DNA of 64,000 bases, taken from the NCBI GenBank assembly GCA_964397045.1, contig CAYNHF010000003.1, positions 62,001-126,000 of the forward strand, written 5' to 3'. Position 1 is the stretch's first letter, and the number at the start of each line of letters is the position of its first letter. A model generated the notes under the pieces. It saw only the letters and a list, made by a program, of their open reading frames with translations, ran no database searches and was not told where the DNA came from. The stretch is from CAYNHF01 sp964397045. GTDB lineage: Bacteria; Actinomycetota; Acidimicrobiia; Spongiisociales; UBA5794. The position numbers and the translations under genes were made by a program. This document shows positions 43,071 to 51,091 of this stretch, in pieces.

Positions 43071-44070
43071 TCGCCGCGACCGTGCCATCGAAGAACTCGA
43101 AGGCGTTTCGCAGGCTCCGACATCAGCCGGGTTGCGAACGTCTGCAGTGCTCGTGCAGGCGCGTGGGCTCTTGAGGCGCAGCGACAAGAAGAAGGAGAAG
43201 CTGCCGCCCTTGCCACCGGGTCGATGGATCAGGGAGGTCGGCTGGCGCCATCTCTTTGCCCTCGTCGTTGTGGTCTTTTCGCTCTACCCGATCGTGTGGA
43301 TGCTCTCTTCGTCCGTCAATGCCATCGACACGCTTGCCGGTGCGCAGTTGATCCCGGAGAACTTCACGTGGGACAACTACAAGGAGATTTTCTCCAACCC
43401 CCGCATCAGCCCGTTCATGACCTGGCTGTGGAACTCCTGGAAGATCGCCTTGATCGCGGCGTCTTTCAACGTGTTGATGGCGGCAATGGCTGCCTACGCG
43501 TTCAGCCGCTTCCGTTTCCGCGGTCGCCGGATGGGGCTGTTGACGCTCCTGCTGCTCCAGGTGTTCCCACAGTTCCTGATGTTCATTGCCATTTTCCTGA
43601 TCATGCAGCGAATCGGCACGGTATTCCCTGCCCTCGGGCTCAATACTCACACCGGTCTCATCCTCGTCTATCTGGGGGGAGCCGTCGGTTTCAACACCTT
43701 CTTGATCAAGGGGTTCATGGACTCGGTGCCGACCTCGCTCGATGAGTCTGCCCGCGTTGACGGCGCATCTAGAGCGAGGATCTTCTGGCAGATCATCGTG
43801 CCGCTGGTGCGGCCGGCGCTGGCGGTGATCTTCGTCATCACCATGGTGACCGCCTTCTCGGAGTTCGTGCTGGCACGGACCCTCTTGCGTTCGACGGAGC
43901 TCCTGACGTATGCCGTTGGCCTCCAGACCTACAGCCTGGCGGAGTTTGGTTCCAAGTGGGGAACGCTCGCGGCCGGCGCCGTTGTCGGTGCGCTGCCAGT
44001 AGTGATCACCTTCCTGGTTGCGCAGCGGGCCATTGTGGCGGGGCTGACGCAGGGAGCGGAAAAGGGCTAG
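43057..44070 (+). CDS. MalG-type ABC transporter permease
   Basis: 337 residues. A 60-residue cytoplasmic N-terminal extension with a Lys-rich patch precedes six hydrophobic segments. The EAA-like loop reads TSLDESARVDGASRARIFWQ. It forms the inner-membrane channel with the MalF-type subunit. The ATPase (MalK/MsiK) is not in the window; in actinobacteria a shared MsiK-type ATPase encoded elsewhere often serves such importers. Confidence 0.92.
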   Translation: MAESDRRDRAIEELEGVSQAPTSAGLRTSAVLVQARGLLRRSDKKKEKLPPLPPGRWIREVGWRHLFALVVVVFSLYPIVWMLSSSVNAIDTLAGAQLIPENFTWDNYKEIFSNPRISPFMTWLWNSWKIALIAASFNVLMAAMAAYAFSRFRFRGRRMGLLTLLLLQVFPQFLMFIAIFLIMQRIGTVFPALGLNTHTGLILVYLGGAVGFNTFLIKGFMDSVPTSLDESARVDGASRARIFWQIIVPLVRPALAVIFVITMVTAFSEFVLARTLLRSTELLTYAVGLQTYSLAEFGSKWGTLAAGAVVGALPVVITFLVAQRAIVAGLTQGAEKG

Positions 44071-44156
44071 CCGCAGGCGCCCTGGCTGGGTTGTGCGCGG
44101 CGACCACCGGCTCGGCTCACGCGATCTATCGGGCCGTGGCAGGAGCAGACCTCCGG

Positions 44157-44858
44157 CTAGGGAGCGATTGAGCCGTCCCGCGCCAGAGCCGGCAGTTGGG
44201 TCAGGCTGCGGATCACGTGGTCGATGGCGACATCTGGCGGTGACGGCTTGTGGTCCGGGTTGTACCAGCACGTCGCGATGCCGTAGCTGATCCCTCCCGG
44301 GATGTCGGAGCTGAGGCTGTCGCCGATCATCAGCGTCTTCTTCTTGTCCGGCCAACCCAGCTGCTCGAAGACGATGTTGTAGATCGCGGCCCCGGGTTTG
44401 GCGGTACCGACATCACCGGAGATGACAACGGCTTCGAAGTAACGGGCGATGCCGAGTTGCTTCACGCGGGGACGTTGGACGTCTCCGATGCCATTGGTGA
44501 CGACTGCGAGTGTGGCCTGGGTGGAGAGCGTTTCGAGGACAGCCCTGGCATCCGGATACAGCTCTGCATTGGTGACCATGCCCGCGACGTAGTCGTCTGC
44601 CATCGTCTGCGGGTCGGCTTCGATGTTCGCCGCGGCGGCGAGGCGGGCGAATCGGGTGACCCTGACGTCGTCCGGAGTGATCTCGTTGCGTTCCACGGCG
44701 GCCCACAGCGCGTCGTTGATCTCGGCGTACCTCGAGACGTATCGGCTCGGGTCATCGACCCCGGCCGCGCGAAGTGTCACGTCGAACGACACTGTTTCCG
44801 CTTTGTCGGCATCCAGCAGCGTGTGGTCGAGGTCGAAGAGCAGCGTGGTGTAGTACAT
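44157..44858 (-). CDS. HAD-family hydrolase (YjjG-like phosphatase)
   Basis: 233 residues. Motif I is LLFDLDHTLLD, motif II is AVVTNG, the Lys of motif III is in GTAKPGAAIYN and motif IV is MIGDSLSSDI. The helical cap and the DHVIRSLTQLP ending resemble YjjG-type pyrimidine-nucleotide phosphatases, which remove phosphate from non-canonical nucleotides. Specificity is not certain. The ATG at 44858 begins MYYTTLLFDLD; the longer open frame upstream is not protein-like. Confidence 0.88.
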   Translation of the reverse strand: MYYTTLLFDLDHTLLDADKAETVSFDVTLRAAGVDDPSRYVSRYAEINDALWAAVERNEITPDDVRVTRFARLAAAANIEADPQTMADDYVAGMVTNAELYPDARAVLETLSTQATLAVVTNGIGDVQRPRVKQLGIARYFEAVVISGDVGTAKPGAAIYNIVFEQLGWPDKKKTLMIGDSLSSDIPGGISYGIATCWYNPDHKPSPPDVAIDHVIRSLTQLPALARDGSIAP

Positions 44859-45130
44859 GGGGTTCCAGCGTCGATCGAGTTGGCCTGTGACGTCCGGTCG
44901 ACCGTTGATTCGACGCCGGCGCCGGGACTCATGTTCCCGCATCGAGGCTCCGGAAGACAACCCGAGTGCTGGATTGGGCGAGCGGGGACTGAGGTGAGCA
45001 GTTTGCGGGCGGTTCCGCCATCGATTCCACGTGGAGCATTCCGACTCTGGTGCTCGTTGGATCCGGTGTGGTTCTGTGGGGCAGGCATCCAGCCGTCGAG
45101 CGGAAGGCGTCGAGCCTGAGGAGGCGCAGC

Positions 45131-45259
45131 GTGGAAAACGCAGACCCTGAGGTTTCATCTGCAGACCGGACCCGCGTGATCATCATGTCGCAGGTCGTGG
45201 TCGTCGTGGCCTTGCTGGTGGTGTGGTCCATCTTGCGGTGTAGGCGCGCTGCGAACTGA
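45131..45259 (+). CDS. 42-residue single-span membrane protein
   Basis: The peptide has a 15-residue acidic/polar N-terminus, one transmembrane segment (VVVVVALLVVWSIL) and an Arg-rich end, so it would insert with its C-terminus inside. A textbook ribosome-binding site AGGAGG (45119-45124) sits 6 bases before the GTG at 45131, which supports translation. No homologue is known to me. It lies 140 bp upstream of three more membrane-protein genes. Confidence 0.45.
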   Translation: MENADPEVSSADRTRVIIMSQVVVVVALLVVWSILRCRRAAN

Positions 45260-45398
45260 GAGCACGACGATCCCTGACCCGACTCGGGGCGGCGCGACCC
45301 CGCAGCGGTTGGCTGATCGGCAAATCAGGGTCGTTCGGCTCTGGCGAGTAGTTCCCTCCTCACGAAAGGTGTCGCCACGGCAAATCGAAGGGGTGCAG

Positions 45399-45872
45399 AT
45401 GGCTTTCGGAGAGAATCGTGCAGTCGGCGGCACCGGATGGAATGTCTGGCGGGGGGTCATCGGAGGCTTTTACCTGCTGTCTGCCGTCTTCAACGCCGCA
45501 TATACCCTGCCGCTGGCAGACGAGGCGGACACCTTTGATGGCTATGCGGACGGCGCCTGGTTCCCGTTCCTCACCGACTTCATGCAAGACGTCTTCATGC
45601 CGAACGCTGCTGCGTTCATGATCGTCGTGATCGTTCTCGAGGTGATCGTGGGATCGCTGATCATGGGTCGCGGCGGCTGGGTGGACCTTGGTGCGGCGGC
45701 GTCGCTGGTGTGGGTGGTTGCCATCCTGCCGTTCCTGGCCTGGCCGTACCTGCTCGTCAACATTGCGCTCGTGGCACTGCAGGGAGTGGTGCTGCTCCGC
45801 CGGTATCCGGATTCGATCTGGCATCTGATCACCCAACGCTTCAGTACTCGGGGCACCGCGCATCCCGGCTGA
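45399..45872 (+). CDS. DoxX-like four-span membrane protein
   Basis: 157 residues with four hydrophobic segments (GGFYLLSAVFNAAYTLP, AAFMIVVIVLEVIVGSL, a central LGAAASLVWVVAILPF and a final LLVNIALVALQGVVLL). The size and spacing recall DoxX-like proteins but no diagnostic motif is present. The ATG at 45399 follows GAAGGGG. It is the first of three closely spaced membrane-protein genes. Confidence 0.65.
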   Translation: MAFGENRAVGGTGWNVWRGVIGGFYLLSAVFNAAYTLPLADEADTFDGYADGAWFPFLTDFMQDVFMPNAAAFMIVVIVLEVIVGSLIMGRGGWVDLGAAASLVWVVAILPFLAWPYLLVNIALVALQGVVLLRRYPDSIWHLITQRFSTRGTAHPG

Positions 45873-45889
45873 TTGAGGAGACGGCCTGC

Positions 45890-46324
45890 ATGGAACTGGC
45901 TTGGGGCATTGTCATCATCGTGCTCTCGCTCCTGTGCTGGGGTGGCCAAACCATCTCATGGTTTGCACCCGACGCCGCGGTCCGCTGGAACCTCACGGAG
46001 ACGGAGGATGTCGTCGAGCCGGTGTACTGGGCAGACATCCGTGGCGAAGCACTCTGGGATCTGCTTTCGCTATGGACGATGGTGGTAGCCGGCGTGCTTC
46101 TCATCTCGGATCAGCCAACCTGGGCGTACTTCGGCCTGGTGGGTGGCGGGATGTACGTCTACTTCGCCGGTCGCGGCATCGCGACCCGGGCGGCGATGCA
46201 GCGTCGAGGGTTTCGCATCGGGTCTCCCCAGAACGTGGGTCTGGGCTACACAATGCTGGCGGTGTGGGGGGTGATGGGTCTGGTCACGATCGGCGCAGCC
46301 GTGGCGTCGCTGCCAACAACCTGA
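45890..46324 (+). CDS. Four-span membrane protein
   Basis: 144 residues with four hydrophobic segments. Two of the loops between them are rich in Trp and charged residues (NLTETEDVVEPVYWADIRG), suggesting an exposed functional site. GAGGAG precedes the ATG at 45890, 17 bp after the preceding stop. No named family recognised. Cotranscribed with its neighbours. Confidence 0.65.
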   Translation: MELAWGIVIIVLSLLCWGGQTISWFAPDAAVRWNLTETEDVVEPVYWADIRGEALWDLLSLWTMVVAGVLLISDQPTWAYFGLVGGGMYVYFAGRGIATRAAMQRRGFRIGSPQNVGLGYTMLAVWGVMGLVTIGAAVASLPTT

Positions 46325-46365
46325 GCCCTTCGGCAAGGGCCACTCGAGCCGGAAAGGAGACGGCA

Positions 46366-46806
46366 ATGGAGGTCACGGGTTGGACGTGGGTGGTTGCAGC
46401 TACCGGCCTGTTCCTGATGATGCTGCTGGCAGGGCTGCAGTTCGTCGCCGTCCTCAGACCGCGAGCCGCGTGGACGATCGCCAATATCTACGGCGGGAGC
46501 CCAGAAGCAACGGACCCGAAAGCGTACTTCGCCTACAACCAGGGCTACGCCTGGGCGGACCCATTCTTCTGGGCGCCGCTGCAGATCGCGGGCAGTGTTG
46601 GGATGCTCCTCGGGTACCGCTGGGGCTTTCTGCTCGCTCTGGCCGCCTCTGTGCCGTTCTGGTATACCGCGATCACCATCTTCATCTGGGATCGCGATCT
46701 CGGTTTCCGCAAGAACACGTTCAGCTACTGGGTGTTCATCTGGGGAATGTTCCCGCTCTTCGGGGTCATCTCCGGTGTGTACTGCTTCGTCCGCCTCTTG
46801 GAGTAG
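46366..46806 (+). CDS. Four-span membrane protein
   Basis: 146 residues with four hydrophobic segments (VVAATGLFLMMLLAGLQFVA at the N-terminus, ending in MFPLFGVISGVYCFVRLL). A long loop, NIYGGSPEATDPKAYFAYNQ, precedes an aromatic-rich WADPFFWAPLQIAG segment. AAAGGAG precedes the ATG at 46366. Third gene of the set starting at 45399; no family recognised. The shared size and topology suggest a complex, but this is inference. Confidence 0.65.
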   Translation: MEVTGWTWVVAATGLFLMMLLAGLQFVAVLRPRAAWTIANIYGGSPEATDPKAYFAYNQGYAWADPFFWAPLQIAGSVGMLLGYRWGFLLALAASVPFWYTAITIFIWDRDLGFRKNTFSYWVFIWGMFPLFGVISGVYCFVRLLE

Positions 46807-46841
46807 AACAGGGTGCAGGGGGGAGGCGTGGGATGTGGCCT

Positions 46842-47894
46842 CTACTGCGAGCCGGCGAGTTCAGTGGCCCCAGCATTTCGCCAGCGGATCACGAAGCCCG
46901 TGATTCCGATGGCGATCGCAGCGACGATGAACGTGATGATCGTCAACCACCATCCGGTGAGAAGCGCGCTCGGGTCGAATCCCTCTCGGTCGAACGGCAG
47001 ATCTGCCAGTGCATTGATCACCGCTCGCTCTGCGCCGGACACGGCAAGCAGGCCGACCACCAGGGCGATTGCCAGCGCGATTCCCAGCGCTACCAGCGCT
47101 CGAATCGGCCGTGGTGAGATCACGATTGCGGCCGCCGCTGCCAGCAGTGCAGCCAGGGCGGACAGCCACGTCATCTGACCTAGTTGTGTCTTCCAACCCT
47201 GCACCGCAGCCAGGGACTCCGATTCCAGCAAGACGAACGACCCAAGATCTTCGGGCAGGTTGCCCAGCACCCAACTGTCGATAGCTTCCTCTAGCTCTCC
47301 CGGCTCCAGGCCGGTGACTCGAGACACGATCTCGTTGTTGGCGATATCCGGGAGCAGGCCGATGATCTGCTCGTAGGTGGCCAGGATGGCAAGTGAGATA
47401 TCGACGGAGACGACGCCGCCCTCGGCTCGGAGGACACCGTCCTGCGATCCTTCGAGTGCCCCGATCAGCGTGGAGTGTGCCAGCGGAAGGGCGTCCTCCC
47501 AGATGTCGGCGAACAGCTCGGTCTGGATCAGCCGGGCAGATGCAGTAGCGGCTGTGCGCTCGATCCCATCGGTGAGTGTGCTTGAGAACAGGGAAAGCCC
47601 GAGTGGGAGTGCTTCGCTGAGCCGTTGCTCGACTTGTAGCCCCTCGACCGTTTCGGTCGCGATCCAGGCGCCGAGCTTCTCGGCCTGCACCGGATCATCC
47701 GGCAGGTCACCGAACGCGGCGATCATGATGTCCGGGTCGTACATGACATCTTCTGCCCACCAGCTCACCACGGCGGACACGGTGGAGAGACCGACGACTG
47801 CGACGAGAACCGCTGCCAGTCCCACACGGAGTCGCGAAGGGTGGGTGCCGGCCTCAGGGTTGGCTGCACTCGGGGGCGCGCTGGTGACGGTCAC
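46842..47894 (-). CDS. Membrane protein with large extracytoplasmic domain
   Basis: 350 residues: one membrane segment near residues 24-45, about 190 residues of helical soluble sequence, two adjacent membrane segments (LSALAALLAAAAAIVIS and LVALGIALAIALVVGLLAV) and a last one near the C-terminus (TIITFIVAAIAIGITGFVI). This layout is common in uncharacterised actinobacterial integral membrane proteins. No motif suggests a function. A 6-bp inverted repeat lies 35-53 bp upstream of its start. Confidence 0.7.
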   Translation of the reverse strand: MTVTSAPPSAANPEAGTHPSRLRVGLAAVLVAVVGLSTVSAVVSWWAEDVMYDPDIMIAAFGDLPDDPVQAEKLGAWIATETVEGLQVEQRLSEALPLGLSLFSSTLTDGIERTAATASARLIQTELFADIWEDALPLAHSTLIGALEGSQDGVLRAEGGVVSVDISLAILATYEQIIGLLPDIANNEIVSRVTGLEPGELEEAIDSWVLGNLPEDLGSFVLLESESLAAVQGWKTQLGQMTWLSALAALLAAAAAIVISPRPIRALVALGIALAIALVVGLLAVSGAERAVINALADLPFDREGFDPSALLTGWWLTIITFIVAAIAIGITGFVIRWRNAGATELAGSQ

Positions 47895-47928
47895 GAGCTT
47901 TCCAGGTCGGGCGACCGACGATAGGGGC

Positions 47929-47947
47929 GGTCACGGTATATGTGACC
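47929..47947. promoter_or_regulatory. Inverted repeat upstream of the membrane protein gene
   Basis: GGTCAC and GTGACC are perfect arms separated by 7 bases. The site ends 35 bp before the minus-strand start at 47894, a usual operator position. The orientation (TCAC outward, GTGA) is the reverse of a CRP/GlxR site, so I do not propose that regulator. Confidence 0.35.
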
Positions 47948-48096
47948 TGATGCTGCCAATTGAGGGCGGACGGACCAAGCGGAGTCGGCCGACAACACAG
48001 TCGCTGGCGAAACCGTCGTGCCCACGCGCGCTGCCGTCGGCAGGTCCCCGCGCATAGGGTTGGCCGATGACCGCCCGACGAGTGGATCCTTTCGCG

Positions 48097-48434
48097 TCAA
48101 AGCGGCGCCAGCAGTGCCGTGGGCACCCATCCCTCCTGGCTCTCGTCTCCACGGCACCACCACCATCCACTTGCATCGTCTCGGGTGAGGACCGTTGCCT
48201 GCTGTCCCGCAGTGAGAGCCAGTTCGGTAGTGTCGTACGCCACCTTCACCGTCTTCCGTCCGGAAGTCGTGCCCAGGTGCCGGGCGGGAACCCATCCTTC
48301 CCCGGGGGAGCAGTCACGGAGACGAAAGTCGGCCACTCGCTGTGGAGGTCTGCCACGTCGACGATGTCTCCTGGAGCGACTTCCAGCGGTTGTCGGTCGG
48401 GGGTCGTGTGCGCTTCTCGGGCTGCCGCTCTCAC
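48097..48434 (-). pseudogene. Two-SH3-domain protein gene with a frameshift
   Basis: From the GTG at 48434 the frame encodes a first variant-SH3 domain, HTTPDRQPLEVAPGDIVDVA to HSEWPTF, and then loses homology-like sequence. The missing continuation (FRLRDCSPGEGWVPARHLG) is in the next frame between 48336 and about 48290, followed by a complete second SH3 domain (VAYDTTELALTAGQQATVL, SGWWWCRGDESQEGWVPTAL) to the stop at 48097. Joined, the sequence would be a normal protein of about 111 residues. A single-base indel near 48310-48330 explains it. Sequencing error, recent mutation or programmed frameshift cannot be separated here. Confidence 0.6.
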
Positions 48435-48487
48435 CGACGAGACGCTATGTCGAACCGGTGGGCGCCGGCCCGTCCGCCGGTCGTGCT

Positions 48488-49762
48488 ATGACGACCGAAG
48501 CCCCAAGTCAGGGAGGGGTTGAGCACCGCCGGCGACTTCCGATCGTCCTCACCGGTCCTAAGCCGCTTGAATCGCTGCTTGTGACGAACACCGAGACACG
48601 CCGCGGGCCCAAGGCCGCGTTCGCAGGGTTGCTGTTCGCTGCCATGGGCATCGCGATTCTCCCTGCGGCGTCGCTCGGCATCCTCGCATCGTTCATCATC
48701 GACGACCTGGAGATCTCGCGGGCAAAGTTCGGGCTCCTGGTGGCGGTCATCAATATCGCCGCCGCGGTGTTTTCGCCACTCGTCGGTCGTGTCACCGACC
48801 GGATCGGCGGTCGCTCGGCGTTGCTCCTGCTCTTCGGGGCTTCCGCCCTGTTCTACGTAGCACTCGGGCTGGTACCTTCGTATTTCCTGTTGCTCGTGGT
48901 CGGCCTGGCCGGCGCATACGCCCAGGCCTCCGCCAACCCGGCAACCAACAAGCTGATCGCAGGTGCGTTGCCGGCTGGAGAACGTGGTGTCACCACCGGA
49001 GTGAAGCAGTCTGGGGTGCAGGCCGGCATCTTCCTGGCCGGACTCACCCTCCCCTCGATTGCGCTCGCCTTCGGCTGGAGGGCTGCCTATCTGCTCCTGG
49101 CGCTGGTTCCCGTTCTTCTCCTCGCAGTCACCCCGAGCGTGATCCCGAGGGCGTCCGCGGGGAAGCGTGTGGGTGAGCGCACAAGTCCGGCGCGGCTCCC
49201 TGCCGACATCTGGTGGCTGATGGTGTACGGCTTCCTCATGGGCTTCGCCGGAGCAGTGACCTTCCTCATCCCTCTGTTTGTCGAGGAGTCGCTGGGGCTC
49301 GACCCCAGAGTTGCCGGCTTCACTGTCGCCGTCATCGGTTTCGTGGCGGTCGGGGGGAGGATCGTCTGGAGTCGCTACGCCGAACAGACCGACCGCTTCC
49401 GGCTGACGCTCGGGCTCCTGGCTGTGATCTCGATCGGTGCCGTGGTGGGCTTCTGGCTGGCGGAGTACGTCACCGCCTGGCTCATCCTTCCTGCGGCCGT
49501 CGCGCTTGCCCTCGGTTCCAGCTCCTGGAATTCGGTGGGGATGCTTGCGGTGATCACCAGCGCAGGCGCTGAGGCGACCGGCCGTGCCTCCGGATTCGTG
49601 TTGCTGGGGTTTCTCACCGGCCTCGGCGTGGCACCTCCGATCTTCGGTGCCATTGTTGACCGCACCGGTCAATACGATCTCATGTGGTTGCTCTCCGCTA
49701 CCGCCCTGATTCTGGCAGCAGCTGTGACCTTCGCCTGGGGAAGGTCACCGACAACGCGATGA
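48488..49762 (+). CDS. MFS transporter
   Basis: About 424 residues from the ATG at 48488. A GTG at 48581 gives a shorter, equally plausible start just before the first membrane segment. Twelve hydrophobic segments are present, with the MFS loop motif GRVTDRIGGRSALLL between TM2 and TM3. The second half mirrors the first. Substrate is unknown. It converges on the PreA-type gene (29 bp between stops), so it might serve pyrimidine or nucleobase uptake, but position is the only hint. Confidence 0.88.
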   Translation: MTTEAPSQGGVEHRRRLPIVLTGPKPLESLLVTNTETRRGPKAAFAGLLFAAMGIAILPAASLGILASFIIDDLEISRAKFGLLVAVINIAAAVFSPLVGRVTDRIGGRSALLLLFGASALFYVALGLVPSYFLLLVVGLAGAYAQASANPATNKLIAGALPAGERGVTTGVKQSGVQAGIFLAGLTLPSIALAFGWRAAYLLLALVPVLLLAVTPSVIPRASAGKRVGERTSPARLPADIWWLMVYGFLMGFAGAVTFLIPLFVEESLGLDPRVAGFTVAVIGFVAVGGRIVWSRYAEQTDRFRLTLGLLAVISIGAVVGFWLAEYVTAWLILPAAVALALGSSSWNSVGMLAVITSAGAEATGRASGFVLLGFLTGLGVAPPIFGAIVDRTGQYDLMWLLSATALILAAAVTFAWGRSPTTR

Positions 49763-49791
49763 CCGTAACGGAATCACCGACAGCGCCGTGT

Positions 49792-51087
49792 TCAGTCGAT
49801 GGTGACACCGTGTTTCGGTCGTGGAATCAGCTCCGTATCGGAGCCCTCGATGTATTCGTTCCAGGTGAGCGGACCTTCGGTGCTGTCTTGCTGCTCCATG
49901 GTGATGCAGCCCGGAACCGGACACACCAGGGAGCAGAGGTTGCAGCCGACACAGGCTTCGTCCTTGATCCACACCCGCGTTCGCTCGCCGCTGCGTTCGG
50001 CGCCGATGGCCTGGTGGGCGCCGTCGTTGCAGGCGATGTAGCAGATGCCGCAGCCGATGCACGCTTCCTGGTCGATCGACGCTTTGATGACGTAGTTGAG
50101 ATCGAGGTTCTGCCACGATTTGAGGCGGCCCAGCGTTTGGCCGCGCAGCTCAGAGACACTCGCCATTCCCTTGTGGTCGAGGTAGTTGCTGAGGCCGTCG
50201 ATCATCCCTTCGACGATGCGATAGCCCCAGTGCATCACGGCGGTACACACCTGGACGGTCGACGAGCCGAGCAAGATGAACTCGGCAGCATCCTGCCACG
50301 TGGCAATCCCGCCGATCCCGCTGATCTCGAGGCCCTGCAGTTCCGGATCTCCCGCGATCGAAGACACCATGTGGAGCGCGATCGGCTTCACCGCCGGCCC
50401 GCAGTAGCCACCGTGGCTCGATTCACCCGCCACCGCAGGGCGTGGGGCGAAGGTATCGAGGTCGATGCCGGTGATGCTGTTGATCGTGTTGATGAGGCTG
50501 ACCGCGTCTGCCCCGCCGTCGAGTGCAGCTTTGGCGGGGGGCCGGATGTCGGCGACGTTGGGCGTCAGCTTGACGAAGACCGGCACAGTGGCCACTTCCT
50601 TGGCCCAGGTGGTGATTTGGCAGGCGTACTCCGGTACCTGGCCGATCGCGCTTCCCATTCCACGTTCCGACATGCCGTGGGGGCAGCCGAAGTTGAGTTC
50701 GACGCCGTCCGCCCCTGCATCCTGCGCCTGCTTGACGATCGTGTGCCACGCATCACGGTCGGATTCCACCATCAGGCTCACGATGAGCGCGTGGTTCGGG
50801 TAGCGGTTCTTGACCGTGGTGATCTCCCTGAGGTTGAGCTCGAGTGAGCGGTCGGTGATCAACTCGATGTTGTTGAGCCCCATCATCCGCTGCCCGTTCA
50901 GATCGACGGAGGAGTAGCGAGACCAAGTGTTCTCGATCGGTTCGCCGATGGTCTTCCACACGGCACCACCCCAGCCGGCTTCGAAGGCGCGCGCGATTTG
51001 GTCACCGGTATTGGCTGGCGGGGCAGATGCCAGCCAGAACGGATTCGGGGATTCGATACCGCAGATGTTGACGGCTAGGTCTGCCAT
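49792..51087 (-). CDS. preA: NAD-dependent dihydropyrimidine dehydrogenase subunit PreA
   Basis: 431 residues. The N-terminal two thirds is a flavin-binding dihydroorotate-dehydrogenase-like barrel with the catalytic cysteine loop NFGCPHGMSERGMGSA, matching dihydropyrimidine dehydrogenases. The C-terminal region carries two [4Fe-4S] motifs, CIGCGICYIAC and CVGCNLCSLVCPVPGC. With PreT it catalyses reversible reduction of uracil and thymine to the dihydro forms in the cytoplasm. GGAGGAGGTGA lies directly before the ATG at 51087, within the end of the PreT gene, so the pair is translated together. Confidence 0.92.
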   Translation of the reverse strand: MADLAVNICGIESPNPFWLASAPPANTGDQIARAFEAGWGGAVWKTIGEPIENTWSRYSSVDLNGQRMMGLNNIELITDRSLELNLREITTVKNRYPNHALIVSLMVESDRDAWHTIVKQAQDAGADGVELNFGCPHGMSERGMGSAIGQVPEYACQITTWAKEVATVPVFVKLTPNVADIRPPAKAALDGGADAVSLINTINSITGIDLDTFAPRPAVAGESSHGGYCGPAVKPIALHMVSSIAGDPELQGLEISGIGGIATWQDAAEFILLGSSTVQVCTAVMHWGYRIVEGMIDGLSNYLDHKGMASVSELRGQTLGRLKSWQNLDLNYVIKASIDQEACIGCGICYIACNDGAHQAIGAERSGERTRVWIKDEACVGCNLCSLVCPVPGCITMEQQDSTEGPLTWNEYIEGSDTELIPRPKHGVTID

Positions 51088-51091
51088 GCCG

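Noticed and set aside
44067..44160. CTAGCCG and CGGCTAG arms flanking the convergent genes
   Set aside because: The arms are only 7 bp with about 80 nt between, so a terminator hairpin is not convincing.
43123..44355. 410-aa open frame on the minus strand
   Set aside because: Antisense to the MalG-type permease, which has clear motifs; the frame itself has none.
48431..49672. 413-aa open frame on the minus strand
   Set aside because: Shadow of the MFS gene, with implausible Glu/Gln/His-rich composition.
49684..50847. 387-aa open frame on the plus strand
   Set aside because: Antisense to PreA, whose Fe-S and flavin motifs are unambiguous.
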